Shown here: one piece after another, positions 27,907 to 37,531 of the stretch
Layout of the letters: every line of letters starts with the position of its first letter
Numbering within the stretch: position 1 is the stretch's first letter
Assembly (NCBI GenBank): GCA_964439395.1
Contig: CAYTNV010000010.1
Coordinates: forward strand, 1-64,000
DNA: 64,000 bases
From: JAUUSJ01 sp964439395
Lineage (GTDB): Bacteria; Bacillota; Clostridia; Lachnospirales; Lachnospiraceae
Direction: 5' to 3'
Notes under the pieces: generated by a model
Told to the model about the DNA's origin: nothing
Database searches by the model: none
Seen by the model: only the letters and a program-made list of their open reading frames with translations
Made by a program: the position numbers and the translations under genes

Positions 27907-29143
27907 TGCATTCTTCTCTCTCTTCCATAGATTCCGTATATGTCTCGATAAGTCCTGCCCTTACTAGTTTCTCTTTGAATATAAGATTTCCTTTTTTGAT
28001 CCATCTTCCATCTACCTTCCCTTCTCCCTTTTGATACTCCTCAAACTGATATAATATATGTAATTCTTTCCCCTGTTCTGGATTTTTATAAATCTCTGCT
28101 ATTTCCAATATCTTTCTTGTTCCATCTCTCATTCTCCCAAGATGAATAATAAAATCGATTGCCGAGTAAATTTGTCTTCGTATAGCCTCTAGCGGCATAT
28201 CTATTCCCATCAAAACCATCGTCTCAATTCTCGATATAGCATCATATGCTGTGTTTGCATGACACGTGGATATAGAGCCCTCATGCCCCGTATTCATCGC
28301 TTGCAACATCTCTATCGCCTCTTTTCCTCTCACCTCTCCGACTAAAATTCGATCTGGTCTCATTCTAAGGGAAGCTCTTATCAAATCCTGCATACTAATC
28401 TCATTTTCTCCCTCTACATTCGCATTTCTCGTCTCCAATCTTATCAAATTATCTTTTCCCATAATCTGAAGCTCTGCAGAATCCTCAATTGTAATAATTC
28501 TCTCATGATTTTCAATAAAACCCGATAAAACATTCAAAAATGTAGTCTTTCCAGAGCCAGTTCCTCCGCTAATCAAAATATTATACTTTGCCCTTACAAG
28601 GTAAGATAGAAAAACTGCAATTTCCTCGTCTAAGCTGCCTTTTTGTAAAAGCGTCTCCATTGTCATTCCACCTCGATAAAACTTTCGTATCGTGAGAGCC
28701 GCTCCATCGATGGAAATGGGATTTAAAACAATATGTACCCTGGAACCATCCTCCAATCTAGCATCCACAATCGGGGAAGAAGTATTCACCATACGATTTG
28801 TACTAGCTACAATTTGTTGCAATACATCTAAGTATCTCTCTTGATTCAAGAAACCCTTCTTCCATTTAGATAATTTTCCTTTTCTCTCCACATAAATACA
28901 ATTATATCCATTTACCATAATCTCCGTGACAGTGTCATCCTCCAATAATTCCTGCAATACATCTAATCTGCGTAAGGTATTAAAAATAGAAGTTCTTAAC
29001 CTATGTTTTTCTTTCACCGAAATATACTCTTCTTTAGATATATCTAAAATAGCTATGTCTATCGCCTCATAAACTTGAGCATCCTCCACTTCTTTTGATA
29101 TATCAAGAAGCTCCAATACTCTATTTTGCACCCGCTCTCTCAA
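27899..29143 (-). CDS. Tad pilus assembly ATPase (CpaF/TadA family)
   Basis: 414 residues. Powers Flp pilus assembly. N-terminal domain (1-170), Walker A GGTGSGKT (193-200), TIEDSAELQ Asp box, RPDRILVGEVRGKEA Walker B and GHEGSISTCHANT His box, as in GspE/VirB11-type ATPases. Starts one base after the CpaE-like gene ends. Forms a cytosolic hexamer under TadB/TadC. Confidence 0.95.
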   Translation of the reverse strand: MRERVQNRVLELLDISKEVEDAQVYEAIDIAILDISKEEYISVKEKHRLRTSIFNTLRRLDVLQELLEDDTVTEIMVNGYNCIYVERKGKLSKWKKGFLNQERYLDVLQQIVASTNRMVNTSSPIVDARLEDGSRVHIVLNPISIDGAALTIRKFYRGGMTMETLLQKGSLDEEIAVFLSYLVRAKYNILISGGTGSGKTTFLNVLSGFIENHERIITIEDSAELQIMGKDNLIRLETRNANVEGENEISMQDLIRASLRMRPDRILVGEVRGKEAIEMLQAMNTGHEGSISTCHANTAYDAISRIETMVLMGIDMPLEAIRRQIYSAIDFIIHLGRMRDGTRKILEIAEIYKNPEQGKELHILYQFEEYQKGEGKVDGRWIKKGNLIFKEKLVRAGLIETYTESMEEREECNV

Positions 29144-29144
29144 A

Positions 29145-30062
29145 TCATATCTTCCTCTCTAGATTTCTTACAAATTCTGTCATGTCTGGATGTCTAAAGT
29201 CTTGTCTTGGTACTATAATATATTTAAATTTTGTGCTAGATTTCTCAAGCCCTACAAATTGTAACACTTTTTTGAAATGCCGTTCTTTTTCACTTGATAT
29301 ATCTGGAAGAATTGGAACAAAAATCTGATGGAATAGCGCCAGAAAAGAATAACTACAAAGGCTTCCAGATCCTATATCCACTACGATGTTACGGAACTTG
29401 CCATATTGCTTTATTTTTTCAAAAAACCATGCATATTCTTCCACTGTTAACTCCTTTAAATCCATATAAGTAAGAGGTGATACTAATTTAGCAACCTCAT
29501 CTTCTATAATAATCTGCTCTTCTACTTTCCTAATAATCATCTCATCTTTCTTTCGAATCCAATAACAAAAATCACTCATTGTTGTTCTCCCCTCTATCAA
29601 ATTACTGTATTCCTCCATACCAATATAAAGGCTTCCTGTTTCTTTTGCCAAGGCAAGAGCTAAATTAGTCTTGCCAGAACGTCCAATTGGTGAGTAGACA
29701 CCTAGCATTCTGCATTCCATATCTTGTTTTGAATTCTCAAATTTTCTAATACAGTACTCTTTCTCTAAACTTTTTTGAATTTCTAATATAATCTCACTCG
29801 CTGGCTGATATTTATAAATTCCCTCTTTTCCCTCCTCTCTACATAATCTTATAACCTTTTCTTCAAGCTGTCCCACGTCAAAATCCTCCACAGCCAAAGC
29901 TAAATCCAAACTATTTCCTTCCAGATATTGTCTAAATCTGTCCTCCTGTGTAAAAGCTAATGCCAAAATCCCATATATATTCTGCCCGTTTATATAATTC
30001 ATGAGACGAATCGTATACTCTTCCTCAAAATCACAAATTGCAACCGTATATTTTTTTAAAAT
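29145..30062 (-). CDS. CpaE/TadZ-like ATPase, apparent AUU start
   Basis: Localisation factor of Tad pili. A MinD-like domain with a deviant P-loop, PIGRSGKTNLALALAKE, follows a receiver-like N-terminus. The first ATG, at 30002, has no ribosome site and cuts into this domain. Reading upstream in frame adds ILKKYTVAICDFEEEYTIRL, which looks like the family's normal start. It is preceded by AGAGAGGGG, 6 bases before an ATT at 30062, with a stop codon (TAG) just before. No ATG, GTG or TTG lies between. I therefore place the start at ATT, giving 305 residues; 29145-30002 is the conservative version. Confidence 0.7.
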   Translation of the reverse strand: MLKKYTVAICDFEEEYTIRLMNYINGQNIYGILALAFTQEDRFRQYLEGNSLDLALAVEDFDVGQLEEKVIRLCREEGKEGIYKYQPASEIILEIQKSLEKEYCIRKFENSKQDMECRMLGVYSPIGRSGKTNLALALAKETGSLYIGMEEYSNLIEGRTTMSDFCYWIRKKDEMIIRKVEEQIIIEDEVAKLVSPLTYMDLKELTVEEYAWFFEKIKQYGKFRNIVVDIGSGSLCSYSFLALFHQIFVPILPDISSEKERHFKKVLQFVGLEKSSTKFKYIIVPRQDFRHPDMTEFVRNLERKI

Positions 30063-30172
30063 GAAAATCCCCTCTCTCTAAATATAATATTAAAATCATA
30101 AGATACTATCTCATAATACTTATGGAATACTTCATATTTGGGGAACCTTGATATGTAAATAATATCTAATTT

Positions 30173-30691
30173 TTAGTGTATTACAAAATAAGAAAAAACT
30201 ATATTCTTAATATAGTACAAAAGAAAGGAAAACCATATTCCTAATGTAAAATGAATTACAAACGGAGATTCCCTCCAATCATCTCCACAGTATGGCTTCT
30301 TCTCTCCTGTCAAAAAAAGAGTTTTCATATATTGCCCAAAATATCGAAACCTTTGAATAAAAGCTTTCTTTTTATACAATATAAAAAACGCAAATATTCC
30401 ATTCACAAATATTGAATAGAGAATAATCCATATTACATCTTTTCCTAAGAAACTCCCCACTACCGCAAATAACTTAATATCACCCGCTCCAAGCATACGA
30501 AAATAGAACAAAATTCCAAGGCAAAAAAGCGGTATTATCATTCCTCCAAGATAATTTGAAAACCCCTGTAATCCCTCTATAATGAAGTGATAGCAAAGTC
30601 CATTAAGTATTCCCACTATACATAATTGATTTGGAATTCGAAACTCTTTCATATCAAAAAAAGCAGCCACACTAATATAAATAAACAGCAT
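30173..30691 (-). CDS. A24 family prepilin peptidase (TadV/CpaA-like)
   Basis: 172 residues, several membrane helices. The two catalytic aspartates are Asp13 in FFDMKEFRIPN and Asp71 in GAGDIKLFAVVG. It processes the Flp pilin and the TadE-like proteins. It lies first in the locus, 110 bases before the CpaE-like frame. The 525-base region upstream (30692-31216) contains no gene and probably the operon promoter. Confidence 0.9.
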   Translation of the reverse strand: MLFIYISVAAFFDMKEFRIPNQLCIVGILNGLCYHFIIEGLQGFSNYLGGMIIPLFCLGILFYFRMLGAGDIKLFAVVGSFLGKDVIWIILYSIFVNGIFAFFILYKKKAFIQRFRYFGQYMKTLFLTGEKKPYCGDDWRESPFVIHFTLGIWFSFLLYYIKNIVFSYFVIH

Positions 30692-31019
30692 TAAACTCTT
30701 CGTATCATCACCCTTTCTCTGACAATCATTTTTGTAAAGTTTTCTATAAATCTTGTGAATTTATATACCAACTTCACAAATACCACTGTATATCCTGTTT
30801 TTTACACAAAATTGGAAAGAAAATTGAATGAAATCCTCTATATCAATAGAGTTTCATAATTAGAATAAATAAATATAGATCTAGCAATCATTTTGCTATA
30901 TAAGATTCGGAAAATTTTACATTTATTTCCTTTATTGGGATATTTTTATTATAATATATCTTTTTTCATTTGTCCAGTACTTTATAAACTTTTAAGAATT
31001 GTAAATTTTTTCTAAACCA

Positions 31020-31068
31020 ACATGTCTGCTATCGCAGGTACTATAATAGACGAAAGTCCGATTACTCC
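31020..31068. repeat. Divergent repeat copy A
   Basis: ACATGTCTGCTATCGCA followed by AGACGAAAGTCCGAT. A related copy lies at 31482-31545 (ACATGCCTACTATCGCA, then CTACGAGGAAGTTTGAT). The similarity extends weakly to about 31130. Nothing else is recognisable in this gap. Confidence 0.4.
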
Positions 31069-31216
31069 ATACTTTATCCTTCCACACTCGCAACCGTAAT
31101 TGCATTCCACACTACTATGCTACCTACTCATAAATATTGATTATATGACAAAAAATTTTTCCAATATAACTGCCCCCTTTTGTCATATCCTGCCTCATAC
31201 TCCATTATTGCTAATA

Positions 31217-31438
31217 CTAATACACCTTCTTTAATTCATCCACTCCATACATCATCTTAAATCTCTCTAAATCCTGCTCACTATTAATTAACATAAGGTC
31301 ACGTATCTTTCCAGTATGGATATCTTTAAATCCCGCCACTTGCTCCCCAGTACAAATGCTGCATTTTAACACTGGAATTTCTTTTTCCTTATCATATTCC
31401 AAAACTTGTATCTTCTCTTTTTTCTTCTTAAAAAACAT
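31217..31438 (-). CDS. Conserved small protein with CSICTGEQVAGF motif
   Basis: 73 residues from the ATG at 31438, preceded by GTGGAGAAG. It begins with MFFKKKKEK, then PVLKCSICTGEQVAGFKD and a helical C-terminus. Close relatives are common in Lachnospiraceae and are sometimes mislabelled aspartate dehydrogenase in databases; nothing in this sequence supports an enzyme. The two cysteines (CSIC) could bind metal. Function unknown. Confidence 0.75.
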   Translation of the reverse strand: MFFKKKKEKIQVLEYDKEKEIPVLKCSICTGEQVAGFKDIHTGKIRDLMLINSEQDLERFKMMYGVDELKKVY

Positions 31439-31481
31439 AATACTTCTCCACTTAATTTCATTTAAAATCATTACTAAACTC

Positions 31482-31545
31482 ACATGCCTACTATCGCAAT
31501 CCCACCTGTATTTGCAATCTACGAGGAAGTTTGATATTTCAGTCT
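31482..31545. repeat. Divergent repeat copy B
   Basis: Partner of the repeat at 31020-31068; shares ACATG-CT-CTATCGCA and a downstream ACGA...GT..GAT block. It lies immediately upstream of the small-protein gene. Confidence 0.4.
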
Positions 31546-31662
31546 CCACCTATTATTAGATAATCCTTTATTGAGTTGTAACCTTCTTTGGATAGATGCC
31601 TAACCTATTGCTTTACTGTAAAATATATAATTTTTTCTTTCTTATGGATTTAGAGAAATTCT

Positions 31663-31684
31663 CCCACTGCCTAAAGGCAGTGGG
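31663..31684. repeat. Perfect hairpin, IS605-end-like
   Basis: CCCACTGCCT-AA-AGGCAGTGGG, a 10-bp perfect stem. The sequence context (TTCTCCCACTGCC...GTGGGTTTCC) is characteristic of IS200/IS605 termini. No transposase gene is present. It lies just past the stop of the DUF1002 gene and is not followed by a T run on the minus strand, so it is unlikely to be a terminator. Confidence 0.45.
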
Positions 31685-31797
31685 TTTCCACACACCATAG
31701 CTGAAAGGATTTGATTTATGAATAGAATTTTTATCTTAATATCATCCATCTTGGAAGAATTTCACCTAAATCGTCTATTTATTTTTATTGATGAGTT

Positions 31798-32688
31798 TTA
31801 TTTTGACACCCATCCTGTGAGAACATCAAGAACTCTCTGTAACCATCCTTTAATTGTACCTATAAATCCTTCTGCATCTACGTCAAGATTTTCCAATTTT
31901 TCGTAAATATCAGATGCCTGCTGCTTCAAATCTTCAATATTCAAATCTAAATCCGAAATTTTATCCATCAAATCTGCAATTTTTTGTCTATCTTCATCGC
32001 TAAGCTCTACCTTTAGTTCTCCTGATGCCTCATCTACAGCATCCAAAATATCATCTCTTGTCTTAATATCACCAGCTAAGACTTTCTCCTTAATCAACGC
32101 AATAAGCTGCTCTGCCGTTCCCTTCTCTCCAATATTTTCTGCAAGCTCTCCAGTGACAATAAGCTCATTATTAGCCGCATCCTTACTATCCTCAGAAATT
32201 TCCTCACCTGTAATATTTTCATAGGCCTGCATTACTCCGACTAAGGCTGCTGTTCCTGTTATACTTGTCGGACCTGCTACCTTTACATTGGCATCTGAAA
32301 TTCCCGCTGTAATCAGGGCGTTTCGATACATTCCTTCACTACAAAAAGCGATATTCTTTGTCACAACTTGAACACCATATCCTTCTTCCTCTTTCTCCAC
32401 AATCACAGAGGATAACGCTCTTGTTCCAATTACTTTTGAGCTTAAATAATCGTCTAAATATTCATGTTCTTGTTCATTTGTTACTTGTCCAATTTTATAT
32501 TTTCCTTCGTCAAGTTCTTCTTGTGTTACACCGAGAAGTTCCATTACTTTCGTCTTCTCAGTTTTGCTTAAATCTGCTCCAAAAGAAATATATGGCTTTG
32601 TTACCTCAGCATCCGCAAAAGAAACTGTGTGAAATCCCATCACTGCAACCAAGGTCAATGCCAAAACAGAATATATTTTTTTTCTCAT
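31798..32688 (-). CDS. DUF1002 family secreted protein
   Basis: 296 residues with a signal peptide (MRKKIYSVLALTLVAVMGFHTVSFADA), so exported. The N-terminal two thirds (ISFGADLSKTEKTKVMELLG, then GISDANVKVAGPTSITGTAALVGVMQAYE) match DUF1002; the C-terminal ~80 residues are helical and rich in Asp/Leu. Family function is unknown; homologues are common in spore-forming Firmicutes. Good GGAAAGGGG ribosome site. Confidence 0.85.
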   Translation of the reverse strand: MRKKIYSVLALTLVAVMGFHTVSFADAEVTKPYISFGADLSKTEKTKVMELLGVTQEELDEGKYKIGQVTNEQEHEYLDDYLSSKVIGTRALSSVIVEKEEEGYGVQVVTKNIAFCSEGMYRNALITAGISDANVKVAGPTSITGTAALVGVMQAYENITGEEISEDSKDAANNELIVTGELAENIGEKGTAEQLIALIKEKVLAGDIKTRDDILDAVDEASGELKVELSDEDRQKIADLMDKISDLDLNIEDLKQQASDIYEKLENLDVDAEGFIGTIKGWLQRVLDVLTGWVSK

Positions 32689-32881
32689 AATAAATATCCC
32701 CTTTCCTTACAATCACTTATACAATAAAATATACATATCTGCTTCACGCGTGCCAATATGAATATACAACTAATTTTTTTATGTTTCAAGATTTACCGTT
32801 TCTCGTTCTTTACACCTAAAACAAAGTTTCCTCTCATCTAATACATTTATCGTTGCATTCATAAAATCACTGTCTTTGACA

Positions 32882-32926
32882 AAGAAACAAGCAATCCCTG
32901 TAAACTACAGAGATTGCTTGTTTCTT
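32882..32926. terminator. Bidirectional terminator after the YfhO-like gene
   Basis: AAGAAACAAGCAATC...GATTGCTTGTTTCTT, a 14- to 15-bp stem with an inner CTGTA/TACAG. It ends the minus-strand unit YfhO-Gx transporter-GT2 and separates it from the DUF1002 gene promoter. Confidence 0.88.
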
Positions 32927-33005
32927 ATCTTGGACTATCATACTCCCCTGTAATGATTCCGTCAAACTAATTGTATCACTTTTCTCTCAAAAAGTTCTTA
33001 CTTTT

Positions 33006-35729
33006 TTATGACAGATTCCTTACAGATCCCCCTCTTTTTCCTATCTTTTTTCTGCGATATCGTCTTTTTCTCTTTTTACCGCTTAAAAAAGCAATCTCTT
33101 TTCGATTTACAAACCAAAGCATCATAAATACAATAATTGCTGCCAGACTGATAATGCATCCATTAATAAATCCTGGAGGAGTGTATTTCATTTTTATTTC
33201 ATGATACCCCTTACTTACATCAATTGCCAAGAAACTTTCACCGATTGTCGTCGTCTCAACCTTCTCTCCATCCATCGTTACCTCCCAACCAGGATCACTT
33301 GGAATAGAGAAAAATAACATACAATCCTTCGATGCATCTACCGTTCCTGTAATAGAATTACTTGTATAAGATGTCGTCTTAAACTGTTCTTCTTCCATCT
33401 GCTTTGTAATATTATCAAAAATCTCTTGATTCAATGTAGCAGCCGTAATTCTTACAACTCCACTATTCGTGCCATCATCCTTTAGCTGCATACGCACTTC
33501 TACCTGATCGCCTTTATGAAGCTTTCCAACCGGATAAATTCTAGAACTTAGACTATCACTCACAATTTCATTATCTCCGACTGCAATAACTGTATTTTCC
33601 ACCTGACTGCCATCATAGTGAATATATAGTTCTTCTGTATCTTCCTCAATATTAATATAAAATACTATATTATCTACCTGAGCGGTTGTATTTTCAAAAG
33701 AATACTCTCCACTATTTGTCTTTTCCACTGTTACATCATGTAAAACAGGCTCTGATACCTCTTTATATTGAAACAAATCTTCTTCTTCATAGGCGTAATA
33801 GACAAATTCATTCAGCACATCAAAAGGATATACATTATCTCCAATCCAATTAAATACTTCACTATTCATTAAATATCCTATAGATGTATTATATGGATTT
33901 TCATACAGTGTATTTTCTCCAACTGACATTAGCTCTCGCATATCATTTAACGGTCTATCTTCTGTACGCACAATATTATATTTTACATTTAGTAAATTAT
34001 TTGTAAATTTTGTAGCACCATCATAGAGATATTCGTTCGCTCCAGTATAAAATCCAATTTGATCCATCTGGTCTACTGTATTACCATCTGCCGTACTGCC
34101 AAACATTGTAACACATTTTAAATTATACCAAATAGCCTCGTCTAACATTTTCCAAGATGCAAGCTCTGTTCTTTCTAATTTTTCATCTCCTGTATATTGT
34201 TTTATTTGTTCGACTGCCTCTGTATTACTGAAAAATTTAGGAACATCAATTTGGCCAATTTCACCAAACCCATAAACTGCACTTACACAAAGTTCTAATA
34301 CAGAACAAGCAGTTAAAATATAAACGAGTATTTTTTTCTTTATTCTATTTAAGGTATATAATAAAAGAATAATAACATATAATGTAAGCAATACCAATGT
34401 AAGCCAATAGCAATAATCCTCTCTCGGTGTCTCACTCACCATATAACTTCCACAAATCAATGCCAAACAAAATAAATACGATATCATGACTTGATATAGC
34501 CTTACGAATCGAATCTTTTTAAATAGTTCAAACGCCATAATCAATAATAAAAATGTATAGATAAATGAAAAGCGGTTTGGAATTCCGTACTGATCATGCA
34601 TACCATGCCAAATAAAATTCAAACAATGTTCATTAAAACTAATAATAAAAACAGCAAGTAACCAAATCTTTTTTAATTTTTGAGAAAGACTTATCTTGGT
34701 ATTAAAAAAATATAAAATTGCCAAAAGAATTGGCAAAATTCCCATATATAGATTCGCATTTCCATTAAAATTATCATTAGTAATAGGTGCAACACCTGCT
34801 AAATGTGTAGATAAAATATCGACAATATTGGTATACCATTCATGCGAAGGTAAACTTATTAACTCTGCCGAAGCTGTCTTAGAAATTCCAAGATAGGCAG
34901 GAACTAAAATAATGGCCGCTATACCCGCCGCTAAAATAGAATATAGGGCAAAATTAAGACCACTTCTTATAAATTGTCTATTATCTTCAAAGTCATAACA
35001 AATGAACCAAAGTACTAAAAAAAGACAAATCATAAAAGATATATAAAAATTACAAAATAAAGACAAAGCTAAAGAAAGACAATATACTTTACAATCTCTC
35101 TTCTTTACAAGCTGATCAAAACCCAACAAAATAATTGGAAGCAAAGCAATCGAATCTAACCACATAACGTTCCAGCTATATCCAACCATATAATTACAAA
35201 GTGCATACGCAGTGGAAAAAATCAAAACAGACTTATCATATTTATGAGAACGACTTACAAAATAAATCGTTGCAGCAAGTCCTGTGAGTGAAATTTTTAG
35301 TACAATAATCCAACTCACAATCATATTCAAGGAAGCTTTTTTTCCAAATAAAATTAACAAATTTAGTGGACTGGATAAATAATATGCCCATAAAGTAATA
35401 AAATTATATCCTAATCCTCCATTCCATGAGTAAAACAATGAATCCCCATTTTTCAGTTTTTCATACAATTCAGAAAAAAACGGCATATATTGATGTAAAC
35501 CATCTATAATGACAAGGGATTTATCTCCAAAAGGTTCCACTTCACATAATACACATACAATACACATCAATAAAAACGGAATAAAAAATCCTAATATATA
35601 TATTTGATAATCAAGCTTTTTATTTGTACCCATCGAAGTATTTCGTGTTTTATGCCCTATGATTGAACGTTCAGATTTCGTTGAATCGTGAATTATCTCT
35701 TTCTTTTTCTGTTTTATATTTTCTAACAT
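33006..35729 (-). CDS. YfhO family membrane protein
   Basis: 907 residues: a basic cytosolic N-terminus, about twelve membrane helices (50-470), a large extracytoplasmic domain (480-860), one last helix and a very basic tail. The DGLHQYMPFFSELYEKL and SWNGGLGYNF motifs near residue 80-110 identify the YfhO/GT-C-like family, whose members glycosylate wall polymers such as lipoteichoic acid. With the GT2 gene upstream, a role in surface glycan modification is likely. Confidence 0.85.
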   Translation of the reverse strand: MLENIKQKKKEIIHDSTKSERSIIGHKTRNTSMGTNKKLDYQIYILGFFIPFLLMCIVCVLCEVEPFGDKSLVIIDGLHQYMPFFSELYEKLKNGDSLFYSWNGGLGYNFITLWAYYLSSPLNLLILFGKKASLNMIVSWIIVLKISLTGLAATIYFVSRSHKYDKSVLIFSTAYALCNYMVGYSWNVMWLDSIALLPIILLGFDQLVKKRDCKVYCLSLALSLFCNFYISFMICLFLVLWFICYDFEDNRQFIRSGLNFALYSILAAGIAAIILVPAYLGISKTASAELISLPSHEWYTNIVDILSTHLAGVAPITNDNFNGNANLYMGILPILLAILYFFNTKISLSQKLKKIWLLAVFIISFNEHCLNFIWHGMHDQYGIPNRFSFIYTFLLLIMAFELFKKIRFVRLYQVMISYLFCLALICGSYMVSETPREDYCYWLTLVLLTLYVIILLLYTLNRIKKKILVYILTACSVLELCVSAVYGFGEIGQIDVPKFFSNTEAVEQIKQYTGDEKLERTELASWKMLDEAIWYNLKCVTMFGSTADGNTVDQMDQIGFYTGANEYLYDGATKFTNNLLNVKYNIVRTEDRPLNDMRELMSVGENTLYENPYNTSIGYLMNSEVFNWIGDNVYPFDVLNEFVYYAYEEEDLFQYKEVSEPVLHDVTVEKTNSGEYSFENTTAQVDNIVFYINIEEDTEELYIHYDGSQVENTVIAVGDNEIVSDSLSSRIYPVGKLHKGDQVEVRMQLKDDGTNSGVVRITAATLNQEIFDNITKQMEEEQFKTTSYTSNSITGTVDASKDCMLFFSIPSDPGWEVTMDGEKVETTTIGESFLAIDVSKGYHEIKMKYTPPGFINGCIISLAAIIVFMMLWFVNRKEIAFLSGKKRKRRYRRKKIGKRGGSVRNLS

Positions 35730-35740
35730 CGTTTCTCCCC

Positions 35741-36232
35741 TTATATCTCAATTTTCGGAAGACGTTTCATGACTTCATTACTTCCTATTCCAATCAACAT
35801 TCCCGTAACTGTTCCTACAATTAATAATACAGGTATGTAATAGAAAAATGCTTTATTCTCCATCAAAAATGTCGCCAATATAATCTGTCCAATATTATGA
35901 GCAACTCCCCCTGCAATACTCACCCCTAAAACACTGAACTTTTTGGTCTTTTTCAATAAAATCATAATAATAAGACTAAATGCTGCTCCTGATAAACTAT
36001 ATACAATGGCAAACATATTTCCAAATAATATTCCCGATAAAATCACTCTCAATACACTAAGTAAAATAGCCTTTCTTGCTCCCAAACAAAACAATGCTAT
36101 CATCGTTACAAGGTTCGCAAGACCCAGTTTTACCCCAGGAATCCCAAATCCAAATGGAAAGAGACTCTCCACATAGCCTAATATAAGAGAGAGTGAGAGG
36201 AGAACTCCAAAATATGCTACTTTCTTTGTCAT
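35741..36232 (-). CDS. Gx transporter family membrane protein
   Basis: 163 residues, five or six membrane helices. The start (KKVAYFGVLLSLSLILGYVESLFP), GVKLGLANLV and AGGVAHNIGQI match the Gx-transporter/heptaprenyl-diphosphate-synthase component I family (PF07456). Function is not established; family members look like ECF-type substrate-binding proteins. It is cotranscribed with the GT2 and YfhO genes (gaps of 3 and 11 bases). Confidence 0.85.
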   Translation of the reverse strand: MTKKVAYFGVLLSLSLILGYVESLFPFGFGIPGVKLGLANLVTMIALFCLGARKAILLSVLRVILSGILFGNMFAIVYSLSGAAFSLIIMILLKKTKKFSVLGVSIAGGVAHNIGQIILATFLMENKAFFYYIPVLLIVGTVTGMLIGIGSNEVMKRLPKIEI

Positions 36233-36235
36233 ATC

Positions 36236-36979
36236 CTACCTCTTCTTTCTTAGCTTTCGTTTTTTTATCTTCCATTTTACCGTCTCTGTGAGAATATAAA
36301 AACGCTTTTTAAGCATAAAACAAATACTCTCATGCTTAAGTCCCGTCACATTATTAGAATGTCTCCTATAAAGCAATAATGATTCGTTCAAAAATATAAC
36401 TTTACCAGCATCCTCCGCTCTCATTCCAATCCAATAATCATGCATAAAAATCTTATCTGGAATTGGAAAGAAGCATTTTTTTAAATTAGCTCGAAACGCC
36501 ATACAAGCCCCAATATAAGAATTCTTCATGAAATTTTTCCAGGCTCCTGGTCTGCTATTTCTCCACTCAAAAGTAGTTTGACCTATTTTTTTTAAATTTT
36601 CATCAACAATCTCTGCATTATGTAATACCGCAGAAACATTTGGATTTGAAAAAGCTTTCGTTACTTTTTCTACTTTTTTATCTAACCATACATCATCTTG
36701 ATCTGACAAAAAAATAATTTCTCCACTTGCTTTACTTACTGCATATTGTATGTTTTTTATAACCCCCTTGCCTGGACCTTCAATTAAAAGTATTCTCTTA
36801 TCTTTTTTGGAATATCCTTCCAATAGCTCCATTGACCCGTCCATCGCTCTGTCAATAGAAATAATTACCTCATCTTTTTCACCAAGCTGCTTCAAAATTG
36901 AATCCAGCTGTTCTTTTATGTATTTTCCTCCATCATAGTAAGGTAATACTACGGAAATTTTCATCTTCGTACCTGCCAT
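36236..36979 (-). CDS. Family 2 glycosyltransferase
   Basis: 247 residues, GT-A fold: KISVVLPYYDGGKYIKEQLDSI, the SDQDDVW nucleotide/metal motif (about 92-98) and a C-terminal YRRHSNNVTG. Similar to rhamnosyl or glucosyl transferases of surface polysaccharides. Cytosolic face of the membrane; ends in a basic tail. First in the operon with the Gx transporter and YfhO genes. Confidence 0.9.
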   Translation of the reverse strand: MAGTKMKISVVLPYYDGGKYIKEQLDSILKQLGEKDEVIISIDRAMDGSMELLEGYSKKDKRILLIEGPGKGVIKNIQYAVSKASGEIIFLSDQDDVWLDKKVEKVTKAFSNPNVSAVLHNAEIVDENLKKIGQTTFEWRNSRPGAWKNFMKNSYIGACMAFRANLKKCFFPIPDKIFMHDYWIGMRAEDAGKVIFLNESLLLYRRHSNNVTGLKHESICFMLKKRFYILTETVKWKIKKRKLRKKR

Positions 36980-37046
36980 TCTTTTCCTATTAGTTTAATA
37001 TAATTTCTTGTCTTTTTTATGTATTTTTTTTAAAAATAAAAAAATT

Positions 37047-37190
37047 TTATAATAATATAACTTCCTCTTCTTCCCTTTTTCTTTTTTCTTTTTCTTCCTC
37101 TGTAAGTTCTTCCTCTTCTTCTTTTCTAAATTTCTTAAAGAAAATTTCCTCTACCTGAGAGTCCAAATTTCCAATTACTGATGATGCCAT
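37047..37190 (-). CDS. Small highly charged protein, 47 residues
   Basis: Begins MASSVIGNLDSQVEEIFFKK and continues into a Glu/Lys-rich coil, ending EEVILL. The start has a strong GGAGAGGAG site 3 bases before the ATG, which makes real translation likely. No known domain. It sits alone between the GT2 operon and the spore-protein genes. Confidence 0.55.
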   Translation of the reverse strand: MASSVIGNLDSQVEEIFFKKFRKEEEEELTEEEKEKRKREEEEVILL

Positions 37191-37319
37191 ATTCTCCTCT
37201 CCTTTTTCACAACATTTTCACATTTCCATCAAATTTCCAACATATTTGTCCTATATACTACTAACATAGCAATCAAGAAATCCCTCTATTTCTTGTAGCT
37301 AAAGATTTTTTCATATTTT

Positions 37320-37351
37320 TCGAAGCCCACAGTAAGCAAGACTTGGGCTTC
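37320..37351. terminator. Hairpin, likely terminator
   Basis: GAAGCCCA (37322-37329) pairs with TGGGCTTC (37344-37351). On the minus strand it follows the gene at 37532-37780 by about 180 bases, with GAAAAATAT after the stem. T run is weak. Confidence 0.5.
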
Positions 37352-37531
37352 CTCCTTTATTATCGCATATTTTATAATTTATGCGATTTTTTATTGTTCT
37401 GTTTTGGCTTCAAATCTCTTTCTTTCGCTTTCCCACTCTTTATAACATTGGCAAAACTTCATTACTAGAACTTTCTCCAATATCTCACGACAAAAATCCT
37501 GCTCTCTATCTATGGGGTCAAGAAACTTCCT

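Noticed and set aside
31217..31438. Aspartate dehydrogenase
   Set aside because: 73 residues, no nucleotide-binding fold; the name is a propagated database error.
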